This document shows, piece after piece, positions 7,292 to 16,753 of a stretch of DNA of 64,000 nucleotides. Position 1 is the stretch's first letter. The number at the start of each line of letters is the position of its first letter. Source of the DNA: Bacillota bacterium (lineage in GTDB: Bacteria > Bacillota > Clostridia > Christensenellales > SZUA-584); NCBI GenBank assembly GCA_023406895.1, contig JAEXTV010000014.1:1-64000 (forward strand), given 5' to 3'. A program made the translations under genes and the position numbers. A model generated the notes under the pieces. It did not search any database, was not told where the DNA came from, and worked only from the letters and a program-made list of their open reading frames with translations.

Positions 7292-8143
7292 TCACACGAT
7301 CTCCTCAATGCCCGAATTCACCGCGCTCACCGCGCCGACATAAGCAAAATCACCTTTCACGCGCGCAGCCGCCGTTTCTGCCTGCTCAAAGCTTTCAAAC
7401 GGCGCAAACATCGTGCTGCCCGAGCCGCTCATCAGTGCGCGCGTCGCACCCGCCGCCATCAAAGCGTTTGCCGCCATCATGATTTCCGGGGCAATACTGA
7501 GGGCCGCCATGCCAAGCGCGTTGCCCGCGTAGCGCAGAAACAGCGCGATATCGCCCTTGGCGAGCGCGTATTCCACCGTGCCGATATGCAGCGGTTCGGA
7601 TTTCTGATACCGCTTGTATGCCTCCGCCGTAGATACGCCCGCATGCGGCTTGACGATGACAAAATGCAGCGGCTTACCAAGCTCAACGCGCGTGAGCCGC
7701 TCGCCGATGCCTCTTGCTCTTACGGTCCCGCCCGTCAGCGCAAACGGCACGTCCGCGCCCACCGTAACGCCGATGGCGCTCAGCTGATCTTCGCTGAGCC
7801 CCGCGCCATACAGCCTGTTGAGCCCATACAGCACCGCCGCGGCATCCGCGCTCGCGCCGCCAAGGCCCGCCTCGGCGGGAATGCGCTTTTGCACGAGAAT
7901 GGCCGCACCGCCGCAGCCCGTCTGTTCCTGAAATGCCAGCGCCGCCTTATACGCCGTGTTGCGCCGCATGTCGATATCGCCCGCGTCCATCACCACGCGA
8001 ACGTCGTCTGCTTTTTCGATTTCCACTGTATCGCAGAGTGAAATGCTTTGCATGATGCCGTCCAGTTCATGATACCCATCGCTGCGTTTGCCTGTGATGT
8101 CGAGAGACAGATTGAGCTTCGCATAGGCCTTTAATCGAATCAT
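7292..8143 (-). CDS. ispE: 4-diphosphocytidyl-2-C-methyl-D-erythritol kinase
   Basis: This 283-residue GHMP kinase phosphorylates CDP-methylerythritol with ATP, the fourth step of the MEP isoprenoid pathway. Visible features are the N-terminal AYAKLNLSLDITGKR, the glycine-rich ATP motif PAEAGLGGASADAAA (about residues 89-103) and the C-terminal MSGSGST. It overlaps the upstream queG-like gene by four bases (ATGA). The next enzymes, IspD and IspF, are fused in one gene at 23427-24569 in the same window. Confidence 0.95.
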   Translation of the reverse strand: MIRLKAYAKLNLSLDITGKRSDGYHELDGIMQSISLCDTVEIEKADDVRVVMDAGDIDMRRNTAYKAALAFQEQTGCGGAAILVQKRIPAEAGLGGASADAAAVLYGLNRLYGAGLSEDQLSAIGVTVGADVPFALTGGTVRARGIGERLTRVELGKPLHFVIVKPHAGVSTAEAYKRYQKSEPLHIGTVEYALAKGDIALFLRYAGNALGMAALSIAPEIMMAANALMAAGATRALMSGSGSTMFAPFESFEQAETAAARVKGDFAYVGAVSAVNSGIEEIV

Positions 8144-9012
8144 TGGCTTTCTCCGTTCAGCCGTTCCACCGCCCAGCGCGCATGTGCGGCAATCGGCTCG
8201 GCTTCATTTTCTGCAAGCTGCTTAAGTCTGGCCAGCAGCTGTGTTTGCGCTGTGGCGGCCGCATACAGCGCCGCCTGCGAGATGATTCGCCCGCGCCGCG
8301 CCATGTTGGGCCCCGCGAGGTCGCGCAGCGTTTTTGTCGCGTTCCCGCCGAGCAGTTCATCAAGCGCAAAGCTGATCGGTTCGCTGCCCGCCGTATCGTT
8401 GAGCGGACACGCGCTTTGGCATTTCTCACAGCCGAGCAGCTGATACACATCACCGCGCAGCGCCTCGGGCACAAGGCCGTTGCTGTGATAGCGAAGGCAG
8501 CTCTCAATGTCGCCCACAGCCCGCGACGGACACGCCGCCGTACAGGCCCCGCAGTGCAGACAGCCGTCCGTTTCCTTCGGGGCTTCGTCCGGCTCAAACG
8601 CGTCTGTCAGCACCGTCTGAATACACACATATGATCCAAAGTCTGTGTGATAATAAAACCCGTTGTCTCCAAAAAAGCCGCCCGTGCGCAGCGCCGCCCC
8701 TTTCGTGCTGAGGGCATCGGTATGCAGCGCCTGAGCCCCCTGCTGCTGCAAATACGCCGTCACAGAGCGTGCCGCATGGTATGATTTGTGCGACGCGATA
8801 TAGTAAGCCGACAACGCCATGCGCCCCGATTCGGGGGGCAGTGCCGGCCGGTAGGGCGCAAACAGCACCACAATGCACGTGGCACCGGGAAGCAGCTCAC
8901 GCGGCTGTTCCAGTCCCTTTTTTTCCGGCAGATCGTCCGCGCTCGCAAACCGAATATCAGCAAACCCCAGCGATTGCGCAAACGCTGTAAGCTGCTCTTT
9001 TGATATTTCCAT
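8140..9012 (-). CDS. QueG-family iron-sulfur protein (epoxyqueuosine reductase-like)
   Basis: This 290-residue protein has a C-terminal double [4Fe-4S] module: CLHCGACTAACP near residue 180, then CEKCQSACP near 230. The N-terminal part is related to QueG and corrinoid reductive dehalogenases. QueG reduces epoxyqueuosine to queuosine in tRNA using cobalamin. The motifs I associate with true QueG (DTGP and WxGKN) are replaced by DALSTKGAALRTG and FFGDN, so a different substrate is possible. I set the start at the ATG at 9012 (MEISKEQL), since upstream in-frame residues look non-coding. It is the first gene of the operon with ispE and rsmG. Confidence 0.7.
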   Translation of the reverse strand: MEISKEQLTAFAQSLGFADIRFASADDLPEKKGLEQPRELLPGATCIVVLFAPYRPALPPESGRMALSAYYIASHKSYHAARSVTAYLQQQGAQALHTDALSTKGAALRTGGFFGDNGFYYHTDFGSYVCIQTVLTDAFEPDEAPKETDGCLHCGACTAACPSRAVGDIESCLRYHSNGLVPEALRGDVYQLLGCEKCQSACPLNDTAGSEPISFALDELLGGNATKTLRDLAGPNMARRGRIISQAALYAAATAQTQLLARLKQLAENEAEPIAAHARWAVERLNGESQ

Positions 9013-9161
9013 GTCGAAATTATGGCATACACAAAGGCAAATAACAATTCCAATGTCCAAAATTTCTTGCGCAGCGCGGCCGGCTGATATATAATTGACT
9101 GGAAAATGATTACCTTTCCCCGTTTTATGGGCTGAGTGAAATAATAATAAAGGAAAATGTA

Positions 9162-9575
9162 ATGAGAGCATACAAAAAGACCAATTTCATCATTCTGATC
9201 GTTTGTCTGATTTTTCTTGTGACGGCCTGCGCCAAGGCGGAACCGATCGTCACGGAGATCGGCTCTTTTGAATATTCGCAGAAGTTTATGTCAAGCATCG
9301 ATGACGTGACCGCAGCGCAAGGCAACACGCTGCTTGTGATTTATTTAAAGCCCGCTAAGGGCACCACGCTGGATCTTGACAAGGCTGAAGATTATTTCTT
9401 CAAAGGCACGCAGGCCACGCTGGCTGATGCGACTTATGATTTGAAATGCCTGTCTTTTGAAAAGGTGGACAACGCGTATGAGCAGATTGGACTGGTGTTT
9501 GAGGTGGCCGACAACAACTACGAAAAAGCAGCGGAGCAGCCTGTGGTGCAGCTGATACTGCCTTCAGCGCAATAA
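9162..9575 (+). CDS. Putative lipoprotein
   Basis: This 137-residue protein has a signal peptide and lipobox (LVTAC, Cys near residue 23), so it is expected on the outer face of the cytoplasmic membrane. The mature part looks like a small beta-sandwich, with alternating hydrophobic strands and the segment LVIYLKPAKGTTLD. I recognise no family. The ribosome site AAAGGAAAATGTA precedes the ATG. It diverges from the queG-like operon. Confidence 0.7.
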   Translation: MRAYKKTNFIILIVCLIFLVTACAKAEPIVTEIGSFEYSQKFMSSIDDVTAAQGNTLLVIYLKPAKGTTLDLDKAEDYFFKGTQATLADATYDLKCLSFEKVDNAYEQIGLVFEVADNNYEKAAEQPVVQLILPSAQ

Positions 9576-9814
9576 CAAGTCCGATTCTTCAACAAACTTT
9601 ATATTCGTACAATAAGGCGGCTTCTGTTTTCAAAGGCGGCCTTTTTTGTTTCCAATTTGTTGAAAGCTTGATGTTTGCAACGTATTGCCAAAACAATTGC
9701 TTCTGGTATAGAATACTGCTAACAAACAATAATTCGACATATTGTGCCTGATGAAAAATTCATTTATAAAAACGAATGTTCAGTATAATAGATTTAAGAT
9801 AGAGGAGAACTTGT

Positions 9815-10726
9815 GTGAATAAAGAACAAAAGTCAAAAACGTCGCGTTTAACCGTGCTGAGGTGGCTGCTGCGCGTGATACAGGGCTCATTGATCGGCGG
9901 AAGCGCCATACTGCCGGGCATCAGTGGCGGCGTGCTCTGCGTGATATTCGGCATCTACCAGCCCATGATGGAGCTCATCGCTCATCCGTTCCGCGCGTTC
10001 AAAAAGCACGTCTGGCTGCTGCTGCCCGTACTCATTGGCTTTGTGATTGGGTTTCTGGGGTTGGCGCGGCTGGTGGAGTGGTTGTTTACGGTATCCTCAA
10101 GCATGACGATATGGCTGTTCTTTGGCTTGATTGCGGGCATGGGGCCGTCGCTCTACAAAGAGGCCGGCAAGCAAGGTCGTCCGAAATCGGCACTCATTTC
10201 TTTTGTCATCAGCTTCGTTGTGGTTTTGGGTCTTCTGATATACCTTGGAAATTCAGCGGCGCTCAACATTCAGCCGAATATCTGGTGGTTCTTTGTCTGC
10301 GGCCTGATGTGGGGCGTCAGCCTCATCGCGCCGGGCCTCAGCTCCTCCTCACTGCTGATATTCCTCGGGCTTTATGAACCGATGGCCGCGGGAATCGGCA
10401 ATCTTGATATGAGCGTCATTATCCCGCTCGGCATTGGCGCGGTGCTGCTCGTGCTCGTATCGGCGCGGGCAATCAACCATCTGTTCAACAAGTATTATCC
10501 GGTTATTTTTCACGTCGTGCTGGGGTTTGTGCTGGCGTCTACCATCATGACCGTTGTGCCGACAAATCAAACGGAGAGTATCAGCTATACGGGCACCCTG
10601 GTTGAAATCCTCTCGTGCGCGGGGTGCGCCATCGGCGGATTTCTTGTTGCGTGGTTCATGGATAAAGCGGGCCAGAAGCTCCAATATGATACGGAAAAAG
10701 GGCCGTTGGTCTCTCAAAACGAGTAA
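9815..10726 (+). CDS. DUF368 family membrane protein
   Basis: This 303-residue polytopic membrane protein has about eight to nine hydrophobic helices. It carries the family-typical ILPGISGGVLCVIFGIY near residue 30 and a second SLIAPGLSSSS near residue 170, which suggests two inverted halves. DUF368 proteins are now discussed as polyprenyl-phosphate translocases (the PopT branch, alongside DedA family members). I apply that here only by family. It starts at GTG 9815 behind AGAGGAGAACTT. Confidence 0.85.
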   Translation: MNKEQKSKTSRLTVLRWLLRVIQGSLIGGSAILPGISGGVLCVIFGIYQPMMELIAHPFRAFKKHVWLLLPVLIGFVIGFLGLARLVEWLFTVSSSMTIWLFFGLIAGMGPSLYKEAGKQGRPKSALISFVISFVVVLGLLIYLGNSAALNIQPNIWWFFVCGLMWGVSLIAPGLSSSSLLIFLGLYEPMAAGIGNLDMSVIIPLGIGAVLLVLVSARAINHLFNKYYPVIFHVVLGFVLASTIMTVVPTNQTESISYTGTLVEILSCAGCAIGGFLVAWFMDKAGQKLQYDTEKGPLVSQNE

Positions 10727-10755
10727 AACTAATGAGGTGTTTATAAGAAACCGAA

Positions 10756-10784
10756 TTGCATTTCCTTTCAAGATATGGTATGAT
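10756..10784 (+). promoter_or_regulatory. Promoter of the SAM riboswitch-metK transcript
   Basis: TTGCAT (10756-10761), 17 bases, then TATGAT (10779-10784). Transcription would begin just before the riboswitch. Confidence 0.55.
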
Positions 10785-10800
10785 TAAATACGAAATAAGA

Positions 10801-10900
10801 AACCCTTATCAAGAGTGGTGGAGGGACGGGCCCTATGAAACCCGGCAACCGGACACATTTGTCAAGGTGCCAATTCCCGATAGATGAGGTTTAGAAAATG
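10801..10900 (+). promoter_or_regulatory. SAM-I riboswitch (S-box)
   Basis: The aptamer core is recognisable: CTTATCAAGAGTGGTGGAGG, then GGGCCCTATGAAACCCGGCA, AAGGTGCCAATTCC and GATAGATGAGG. It lies directly before the metK leader terminator. The arrangement is a standard transcriptional OFF switch, where SAM binding favours the terminator and lowers metK expression. Confidence 0.92.
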
Positions 10901-10911
10901 TTTTTTTCGAG

Positions 10912-10934
10912 CCTCGCTGACGCGGGGTTTTTTA
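10912..10934 (+). terminator. Riboswitch expression-platform terminator
   Basis: The stem CCTCGC / GCGGGG with a TGAC loop is followed by six T, 27 bases before the metK ATG. It should form when the upstream aptamer binds SAM. Confidence 0.8.
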
Positions 10935-10960
10935 TTTAAGACACATTTCAGGAGAGAGAT

Positions 10961-12094
10961 ATGAGAAGACTTTTCACATCGGAATCGGTCACGGAGGGGC
11001 ATCCGGATAAGCTCTGCGACCAGATCAGCGACAGCGTGCTCGACGCGATACTGGCGCAGGACCCCAATGCGCATGTGGCCTGTGAAACGGCCGTCAACAC
11101 GGGGCTCGTGCTCGTCATGGGCGAAATCACCACGGACTGTTATGTGGATATCCCCAAAATTGTGCGCGGCACGATTCTTGATATCGGCTTTACGCGTGCC
11201 AAATACGGCTTCGACGGCAACACCTGCGGCGTGATACTCAGCATCGACGAGCAGTCAGGCGATATCGCAATGGGCGTCAACCGGGCCGATCAGGGCGCGG
11301 GCGATCAGGGCATGATGTTTGGATATGCCTGCAGCGAAACGCCCGAATTGATGCCGCTGCCCATCACGCTCTCGCACAGGCTGGCAAGACGGCTGGCTGA
11401 GGTTCGCAAAAACGAAACACTCAGTTACCTGCGCCCTGACGGGAAAACACAGGTGACGGTGGAATACGAAGGCAATACACCCGTGCGTATTGATACCATT
11501 GTGGTATCGACACAGCACGCGGACGATGTGACGCAGGAGCAGATCAGAGCGGACGTCATTGAGCATGTGGTGAAACCCGTGATTCCGGCGGAGCTGCTGG
11601 ATGCCGCAACAAAATATTTCGTGAACCCGACCGGGCGTTTTGTGATCGGCGGGCCAGCGGGCGATTCGGGCCTGACCGGCCGCAAGATTATTGTGGATAC
11701 GTACGGCGGCTACGCACGCCACGGCGGCGGTGCGTTTTCGGGCAAGGACCCCTCCAAGGTGGACAGAAGCGCGGCTTACGCCACGCGCCATATCGCCAAA
11801 AATATCGTCGCGGCGGGGCTTGCGGAACGCTGCGAGATCGAGGTGGCATACGCGATCGGCGTGGCCGAGCCCGTTTCGATTTACGTGGATACGTTCGGCA
11901 CCGGCAAGATGGACGACGACAAGCTTGCGGCATTGGTGCACAGCACCATTGATCTGCGGCCAGCGGCGATTATTGAGCGGCTGGGGCTGCGCGCGCCGAT
12001 ATACCGGCAGACGGCCTCGTACGGCCACTTTGGCCGGCCCGATCTTGACCTGCCGTGGGAGCGGCTTGATCTCGTGGACAAGCTCAGCAAATAA
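10961..12094 (+). CDS. metK: S-adenosylmethionine synthetase
   Basis: This 377-residue MetK makes S-adenosylmethionine from methionine and ATP. Signatures visible are GHPDK near residue 15, GAGDQGMMFGYA near 112-123 and GGGAFSGKDPSKVDRSAAY near 250. It is slightly shorter than typical 390-400-residue enzymes but complete. The ribosome site AGGAGAGAGAT precedes the ATG. Expression is controlled by the SAM-I riboswitch upstream, and a terminator follows. Confidence 0.97.
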   Translation: MRRLFTSESVTEGHPDKLCDQISDSVLDAILAQDPNAHVACETAVNTGLVLVMGEITTDCYVDIPKIVRGTILDIGFTRAKYGFDGNTCGVILSIDEQSGDIAMGVNRADQGAGDQGMMFGYACSETPELMPLPITLSHRLARRLAEVRKNETLSYLRPDGKTQVTVEYEGNTPVRIDTIVVSTQHADDVTQEQIRADVIEHVVKPVIPAELLDAATKYFVNPTGRFVIGGPAGDSGLTGRKIIVDTYGGYARHGGGAFSGKDPSKVDRSAAYATRHIAKNIVAAGLAERCEIEVAYAIGVAEPVSIYVDTFGTGKMDDDKLAALVHSTIDLRPAAIIERLGLRAPIYRQTASYGHFGRPDLDLPWERLDLVDKLSK

Positions 12095-12113
12095 TAACAG
12101 AGACAGACTTAAA

Positions 12114-12149
12114 GCCGGGGTGCACACAAAAGCGGTACCCCGGTTTTTT
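12114..12149 (+). terminator. metK terminator
   Basis: The stem GCCGGGGT / ACCCCGG(T) encloses CACAAAAGCG-like loop bases and is followed by seven T. Confidence 0.8.
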
Positions 12150-12268
12150 ATTAAAATAAAACGGTGCGAGAAGGAAGTGAAGATCTGCACGGACGAGGTC
12201 TTACGAATGACTGACATGTGTCAATACCCGGATTGGGTCCATTCCGCTTATTCTGCGGCATCACTTAT

Positions 12269-12403
12269 TCATTTAACTTCAGATGTTTTCTCCGCCTTCA
12301 CGATGGCATCTTCGATCGTTAAATATCCGCCGATGAAATGAGAGAACTCACCTTTCCTAAATATTTTTCTAACAAGAAAAATGGCATGTTCTGGCCATAT
12401 CAT
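12269..12403 (-). pseudogene. Short ORF, possibly a gene remnant
   Basis: This 44-codon minus-strand ORF starts MIWPEHAIFL and ends KTSEVK. The C-terminal half (HFIGGYLTIEDAIVKAEK) looks protein-like, but there is no clear ribosome site and no promoter. It is probably the decayed tail of a lost gene. The remaining bases of 12150-12599 show only weak inverted repeats around 12470-12590. Confidence 0.25.
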
Positions 12404-12599
12404 TCGTTACGTCAGGAGTATCCTCATCCACCCCATTCCCGTACAAAGTATCCTATTCAACAATTCTTGCTTCATATGGAATGGTATTATCCTTGAGGCA
12501 GCAGCACGAGGATGGGCAGCCGACAGTAGGGGACGGCCATTATCCTCATACTCTCTTTGTTGAATGGAAGCGAAAGCATAGCGAATACCACTAAGAGAA

Positions 12600-13244
12600 T
12601 CACTGCATAATGGAGTGGCTGTGTATGTAAAATTCTTCCTGACTGGGCTGATATTTTTTCTCCAGACTTTCCAAACCCGCATCAAAGCGCTCCGCCTCTT
12701 GTTCGTCTATCTCAAATACGGAGCTCTGACGGTAAACCCGCTTTCTTCCGTCCAGCACGCCCGTCTTGAGTTCTTTCACCATCATGGCCGACGGAAATGT
12801 CCCGTTCTCAAGACAGACATTATACTTTTTACAGCTCTTAAAACCGCGGCCGACATAATTATTCGGATTCCCGAATATGACGATCACATCATACCCAAGC
12901 GCAGCCGCGCGCTCAAAGGAATACTCAATGAGCTTTCTGCCGTACCCCTCCCGCTGATATTCGGGCAGAATGCAAACCGGACCAAATGTAAGAATGTCTT
13001 TTTCTTCGCCGGATTCATCAATGAGCTTCGCTTTCGTGTACATGATATTCCCGATGATCTGATCATCAACCTCAATCACCAGATCCAGCTCCGGCAGAAA
13101 GTCGATGTGTGATCGCATCACATGCACCAGATAGTGCTCATTGCACCCCGGCACATACAAATTCCAAAAAGCTTTCCTTGTGATGTCTTCCACTCTCTGA
13201 TAGTCTGCTTCTGCTTCATTGCGAATCTTAATGCTTTTGCTCAT
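12600..13244 (-). CDS. GNAT family N-acetyltransferase
   Basis: This 214-residue GNAT enzyme has the acetyl-CoA site CILPEYQREGYGRKLIEYS near residues 86-104 and a following VIVFGNPNNYVGRGFK. This type resembles the YhbS-like group. The substrate is unknown. The ATG at 13244 is chosen for its ribosome site GGAGGTTGACA; ten further in-frame codons upstream look non-coding. It stands alone on the minus strand. Confidence 0.82.
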   Translation of the reverse strand: MSKSIKIRNEAEADYQRVEDITRKAFWNLYVPGCNEHYLVHVMRSHIDFLPELDLVIEVDDQIIGNIMYTKAKLIDESGEEKDILTFGPVCILPEYQREGYGRKLIEYSFERAAALGYDVIVIFGNPNNYVGRGFKSCKKYNVCLENGTFPSAMMVKELKTGVLDGRKRVYRQSSVFEIDEQEAERFDAGLESLEKKYQPSQEEFYIHSHSIMQ

Positions 13245-13441
13245 TGTCAACCTCCGAACATTCTCCAAAATCAATTCCTCTTTTTTTGCTGACTGACCCC
13301 ATCAAGGCTGCTTTAGCACCAGGTTCCATAGTAAATTCTCTTTTACCTATATCCCTTATTCTGCAAATCTCTCTTCATTCCTTTTTCAGGCTGTTGTCTC
13401 CACGAAAAAACGGTATGTAATCAGCCTGTATTTATCATCTT

Positions 13442-14659
13442 TCAGCCTTCATTCTTCCGTTTGGTAAGTCCCTCGTCATATAAGCGTATGCTTGCTTTTA
13501 GAATATCTCTTGTCAGGGCAATGCAATCCTTATTAATATTATTCCAAGTGTCAAAACGGGTATGGTAATAGGTACTTGGCGTGTGGTGGACACCGCAAAT
13601 CGCCGCTGCCTTGATACCGCTGCGCGAAAAGGCTTCCGAATCGGTGGCTCCAAGATAGAAATCCGTGTCCGGCAGCGTCACACCGCATTCTTTTCCAGCT
13701 TTCCTGAGCAGTTCACACACTTCCTTGCTGTTCTTCTGCGTAAAGTTAATTCCTCGTGTATAGATCATTAGCTGATCTTTTGAATGAATCGTATCTGCAG
13801 CAATCACCACCGTGTTCGTATCCAGAAGCTCCTGCCGATGCTTTTTTGCATAAGCAAAAGAGCCGCGAAGTCCGCTTTCCTCACCGCCGGTAATCAGGCA
13901 GCAAACATCGGTATGCTCAAGTCGTTCACCTTTTTCTTCCATCTCTTTTAATATACTTATGCCGAGGTAGCAGCCAGTCAAATTGTCATTTGCTCCATCC
14001 GCGACAGTATTCCAATCCACGAAAAAAAGAAAGTACACATCCACAATCAATAGAAGTCCTTCTATGATTCCGAACACGATTGCCGATGTACCGGAAAGGG
14101 GATGAAATGTGTTGATTAGGCAAATGGCAAGACTGTAAAAAATGCCGAGTATGCCAACTATGCTCATAGTCCAGATCGGAGCAGCTTTGAGCTTCAGAAA
14201 AAATGGTATTTCATACGCGGCATCCGAATGACCGCAGATGATAATACGCTGCCTTGTTTCTTTTTCTGCTTTCCTGACGGCCATAATATTTTGTGAGATG
14301 CGCTTTGGGTATAGGAAGTCAAAGCATTGTCTATACAAAACATATTCGAAAACCCACGATATGGCAACCAGCAACGCAAATGCCACTCCTATTGCAGACA
14401 ATATAGGTAAATGAAAAAATAGTGATGCAAAAAAGAAAACCACTGTGATAATCTTACAGATCGCTTGAAAAGCAAAACTCCCTATAAACGCGTTTGGATG
14501 CAAGACAAAATCTTCTTTATCAACTCTATCAGAGAACTTCTTCAGTATCTTCGCTAAGTAGTCACCGCAAGCACGCTCGCTATCAGAGCCAGCGATACGG
14601 CATTTGTATGTCAAACAAACATGCTTAATTTCCTGAGCAATCCAATCGATGTGATTCAA
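13442..14659 (-). CDS. M28 family zinc peptidase with central membrane segments
   Basis: This 405-residue protein is an M28-type aminopeptidase split by hydrophobic helices. Metal-ligand-like motifs are present: ICGHSDA near residue 146, DGANDNLTG near 230, GGEESGLRG near 260, and a C-terminal HHTPSTYYHTRFDT. Two hydrophobic blocks (about residues 62-110 and 170-220) make it membrane-bound. The TTG at 14659 is the likely start, because AAGGAGGAATACTCA lies directly before it and the more upstream in-frame residues look non-coding. It is transcribed away from the TetR gene at 14788 and may be its target. Confidence 0.75.
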   Translation of the reverse strand: MNHIDWIAQEIKHVCLTYKCRIAGSDSERACGDYLAKILKKFSDRVDKEDFVLHPNAFIGSFAFQAICKIITVVFFFASLFFHLPILSAIGVAFALLVAISWVFEYVLYRQCFDFLYPKRISQNIMAVRKAEKETRQRIIICGHSDAAYEIPFFLKLKAAPIWTMSIVGILGIFYSLAICLINTFHPLSGTSAIVFGIIEGLLLIVDVYFLFFVDWNTVADGANDNLTGCYLGISILKEMEEKGERLEHTDVCCLITGGEESGLRGSFAYAKKHRQELLDTNTVVIAADTIHSKDQLMIYTRGINFTQKNSKEVCELLRKAGKECGVTLPDTDFYLGATDSEAFSRSGIKAAAICGVHHTPSTYYHTRFDTWNNINKDCIALTRDILKASIRLYDEGLTKRKNEG

Positions 14660-14787
14660 TGAGTATTCCTCCTTGATTCTAATTAGAAACAGATGTATCA
14701 TAATTATAGTTAAGGACAGGCTGAGACGCAATGATCTTTCTGCTAGTTTCAGCGAAGTGAAACATATGACGGGGGGATGTATCATAA

Positions 14788-15315
14788 ATGCGTCGGAAGA
14801 ACGTAAACAATCAAATTATACGGGAGTGCATCACGGAAGCCTTGCTGATTCTTATGCGAAAACAGCCATTCCACGAAATTACCGTAATGGATCTGACAAA
14901 AAAAGCAGGTGTAGGCAGAGTCTCTTTCTATCGTAATTACGTCAGCAAGGAAGACGTCCTCGTCACAAAGCTGGATGAGGAAGTAATAAAGTGGTGGGGA
15001 ACGTTCACGCCAACAAGTACAAAGGATTATATCACAGCGATGTTTGAGCATTGTCTGCATGTAAAGGAAATACTGATACTTCTGTATAAACAACGGCTGT
15101 CCCATCTATTAATTGAAAGCATCAACAACTGTTTCGGGCTTTTAGAAAGCGAAAAGGACGAAGTCGCCTATAGTAAGGCTTGTCTTTCTGGATGTGTGTT
15201 CGGAGTATTGAACGAATGGATCTCCCGCGGGATGGTCGATACGCCGGAAAAAATGGGAACGCTGCTATCCAATATGCAGCCAGAAATCGAATCGCTTGTG
15301 CGGGCGCTGCTATGA
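14788..15315 (+). CDS. TetR/AcrR family transcriptional regulator
   Basis: This 175-residue protein has an N-terminal helix-turn-helix: ITVMDLTKKAGVGRVSFYRN (about residues 31-50), the usual TetR recognition-helix pattern. The C-terminal ligand domain is of the TetR_C_8 or similar type (NEWISRGM, typical of DhaS-like regulators). It diverges from the M28 peptidase across about 128 bases and precedes phzF-like gene on the same strand, so either could be controlled. Confidence 0.85.
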   Translation: MRRKNVNNQIIRECITEALLILMRKQPFHEITVMDLTKKAGVGRVSFYRNYVSKEDVLVTKLDEEVIKWWGTFTPTSTKDYITAMFEHCLHVKEILILLYKQRLSHLLIESINNCFGLLESEKDEVAYSKACLSGCVFGVLNEWISRGMVDTPEKMGTLLSNMQPEIESLVRALL

Positions 15316-15383
15316 ATGATGCTGAGCGTGACAGCAAGGTGTTAATATAAGAGACATTCATTCCACAGAAAAGGATGCTTTTA

Positions 15384-16238
15384 ATGACGTATTCTCATGT
15401 TGATGTGTTTTCGGATAAACCGCTCAGCGGAAACGGCCTCACAGTTGTCTTTCCGGATAAGCCGCTTGGCACTGACGATTTATTAAAGATCACACAGGAA
15501 CTTCGCCAGTTTGAGACCATATTCATCTTTGATAAAACTGCAGACGGTTCCTATCCCGCGCGCATATTCACGACGGATGAGGAGCTTGCGTTTGCGGGAC
15601 ACCCGATACTCGGTGCAGGTGCCGTGCTGCACCGCCTTCATTTTTTCAATGAAAAAAACGCGGAAATGACTTTCAATTTGTCAGGCCGCAAAATCCGTGT
15701 TTCATCCGAATCAAACGGCGGCAGCTGCAGCGTCACGATGAATCAAGGGCCGCCAGCATTCATTTCACACGTTGATAAGAACCACCACGCTCAGATTGCC
15801 GGCGCGCTGGGGCTTCAGCTGAACAATATTCACGATGCGCTGCCCGTTGAAGTTATTTCGACAGGGCTTGATTATTTGCTGGTTCCGCTCAGGCAAGGCC
15901 TTGACCGCGCCAGAATCAGCATCAGTGGCTTTGAAAGCTTCCTTGGCCAATTCGGCGTGAAGTTCGTCTATGTGTTTGATGCCGATTCACGCGAATGCCG
16001 CACGTGGGACAACAGCGGCATCACCGAGGATGTGGCAACGGGCAGCGCCGCAGGGCCTCTTTGCGCCTATCTGATCAAGCATGGGCTGGCGCACGCCGAC
16101 GAAACGGTCAACATCCGTCAGGGGCGGTTTGTGCGCCGTCCCTCCGTGATCAGGGCATGGGCAGACCAGGCATCCGGCGAGATTTTCATCAGCGGCGATG
16201 TGTCGTTCTTTGCGGCAGGGGAAATCTGTTTGCCTTAA
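15384..16238 (+). CDS. PhzF family isomerase-like protein
   Basis: This 284-residue PhzF-fold protein (diaminopimelate-epimerase-like) has the N-terminal DVFSDKPLSGNGLTVV, the conserved ELAFAGHPILGAG near residue 72 with the catalytic-type Glu region, and DVATGSAAGPL near 215. Most members outside phenazine operons have unknown substrates. The ATG at 15384 is preferred over the one at 15375 because the AAAAGG site fits it better. Its 3' end overlaps the convergent nitroreductase gene by four bases. Confidence 0.85.
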   Translation: MTYSHVDVFSDKPLSGNGLTVVFPDKPLGTDDLLKITQELRQFETIFIFDKTADGSYPARIFTTDEELAFAGHPILGAGAVLHRLHFFNEKNAEMTFNLSGRKIRVSSESNGGSCSVTMNQGPPAFISHVDKNHHAQIAGALGLQLNNIHDALPVEVISTGLDYLLVPLRQGLDRARISISGFESFLGQFGVKFVYVFDADSRECRTWDNSGITEDVATGSAAGPLCAYLIKHGLAHADETVNIRQGRFVRRPSVIRAWADQASGEIFISGDVSFFAAGEICLP

Positions 16239-16753
16239 AACGTATCGTACCAAACGGTCTGCTCAATCGGATACCGTTTGCTGTGGTTTGCGCTCGGCAC
16301 CGCGCTATCCGCCGGATAGCCGGTCGGCAGTATCGCAACGGGTACATAGTTTTCGGGCAGGCCAAAGATTTCTTTCGTTTTTTCCGGATTAAAATACCCC
16401 ACCCATGTGGTGCCAAGCCCTATCTCCGCCGCCTGTAGCATCATCTGCGTGGTCACAATGCTCGCATCCACTTCGCCGCTGTCATCACCGTCAAACGACC
16501 GCTTCCACGACACCGTGCTGTCGTAGCAGATCAAAAAAGCCAACGGCGCGTGAAAATGATAGTTTGTGCATTCCTTGAGCTTTGAGAGCGCACTCTCACT
16601 GCGAATCACGAGTATTCTCTGCGGCTGATTGTTGCACGCGGTGGGCGCAAGCTGCGCCGCCTTGAGAATCAGATCGATTTTCTCCTGCTCGACCGACCTT
16701 TCGCTGAACTTTCTGACCGAGTACCTTTCGGCCGCTAAATCAATAAACGCCAT
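16235..16753 (-). CDS. Nitroreductase family FMN oxidoreductase
   Basis: This 172-residue nitroreductase-like protein has the start RYSVRKFSERSV, the FMN-binding APTACNNQPQRI near residues 35-46, and the C-terminal AAEIGLGTTWVGYF. Such enzymes reduce quinones, nitro compounds or flavins with NAD(P)H. The ATG at 16753 has the ribosome site GGAGGGTCATT. It converges on the PhzF-like gene. Confidence 0.87.
   Translation of the reverse strand: MAFIDLAAERYSVRKFSERSVEQEKIDLILKAAQLAPTACNNQPQRILVIRSESALSKLKECTNYHFHAPLAFLICYDSTVSWKRSFDGDDSGEVDASIVTTQMMLQAAEIGLGTTWVGYFNPEKTKEIFGLPENYVPVAILPTGYPADSAVPSANHSKRYPIEQTVWYDTF

Noticed and set aside
9600..9640. Terminator after the 9162 lipoprotein gene
   Set aside because: AAGGC/GCCTT with a T run is present, but the stem is only five bases with a 20-base loop, too weak to call.
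11255..12217. 320-codon antisense reading frame across metK
   Set aside because: It is a shadow of metK. It crosses the metK terminator and has no protein-like composition.
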